Positions 51,703 through 51,725 of a stretch of DNA of 51,725 nucleotides are shown here, piece by piece (positions within the stretch are counted from its first letter, which is position 1; every line of letters starts with the position of its first letter). The DNA lies in contig NZ_JAPKNM010000077.1 of assembly GCF_026460985.1 (NCBI RefSeq), positions 1 through 51,725 on the forward strand. The letters run 5' to 3'. Position numbers and translations under genes: made by a program. The notes beneath the pieces were generated by a model. The model was not told the origin of the DNA and did no database searches. It worked only from the letters and a program-made list of their open reading frames with translations. Origin of the DNA: Sphingomonas sp. GTDB lineage: Bacteria > Pseudomonadota > Alphaproteobacteria > Sphingomonadales > Sphingomonadaceae.

Positions 51703-51725
51703 AACGCGAACTGTCGGACGATAGA

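Overview
The window looks like chromosome from a sphingomonad (Alphaproteobacteria, Sphingomonadales). It is GC-rich with strong third-position GC bias, which leaves long open frames on the strand opposite most genes. The gene orders mfd/trxA/addA-addB/murU-amgK/tsaE/divL and ffh/rpsP/rimM/.../trmD/rplS, a TonB receptor with a secretion signal, AddAB in place of RecBCD, and a DivL-type kinase with tyrosine in place of the phospho-accepting histidine all fit this. No phage, transposase, CRISPR array, tRNA or rRNA was seen, and no gene-free stretch exceeds about 300 bases.

Layout. 1-3.5 kb: mfd, convergent with trxA. 3.5-15.3 kb (minus strand): a run read divL, tsaE, amgK, murU, addB, addA, trxA, joining cell-cycle signalling, tRNA modification, peptidoglycan-sugar recycling, double-strand-break repair and redox. 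15.4-20.2 kb: a large TonB-dependent receptor and ahcY, the latter behind a perfect 20-bp palindrome set in its promoter core. 20.2-27 kb: two divergent paralogous secreted proteins (DUF6683-like), a DUF1810 protein coupled to a beta-propeller protein with a LacI-type operator, YqgE, a peroxiredoxin, a small helical protein and AMP nucleosidase. 27-31 kb (minus): a GFA protein, an alpha/beta hydrolase, an M2 dipeptidase and a SIMPL protein, divergent from a marR-emrA-emrB efflux operon (31-34.3 kb). 34.4-41.3 kb: a chemoreceptor, asd with an unusual structured leader that contains a Thr-rich 15-codon ORF, a DUF418 membrane protein and an S9 peptidase. 41.3-42.3 kb: soxR divergent from a VOC protein across a clear sox box. 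42.5-49.7 kb (minus): the ffh-rpsP-rimM-trmD-rplS translation cluster, split by about 3.3 kb of accessory genes (metallophosphoesterase, GRDP-like, TIGR04222-like, SRPBCC, and an oppositely oriented Ada-N/AraC protein). 49.9-51.5 kb: a membrane GGDEF-EAL protein.

Four families of intergenic inverted repeats punctuate the window, mostly at gene ends. The signals most worth pursuing are the asd leader (37.36-37.53 kb), the ahcY operator and hairpin leader, the LacI-type site at 23.87 kb, the SoxR-VOC pair, the DivL tyrosine, and the accessory cassette inside the ribosomal operon. All functional calls come from reading motifs; no database search was run.
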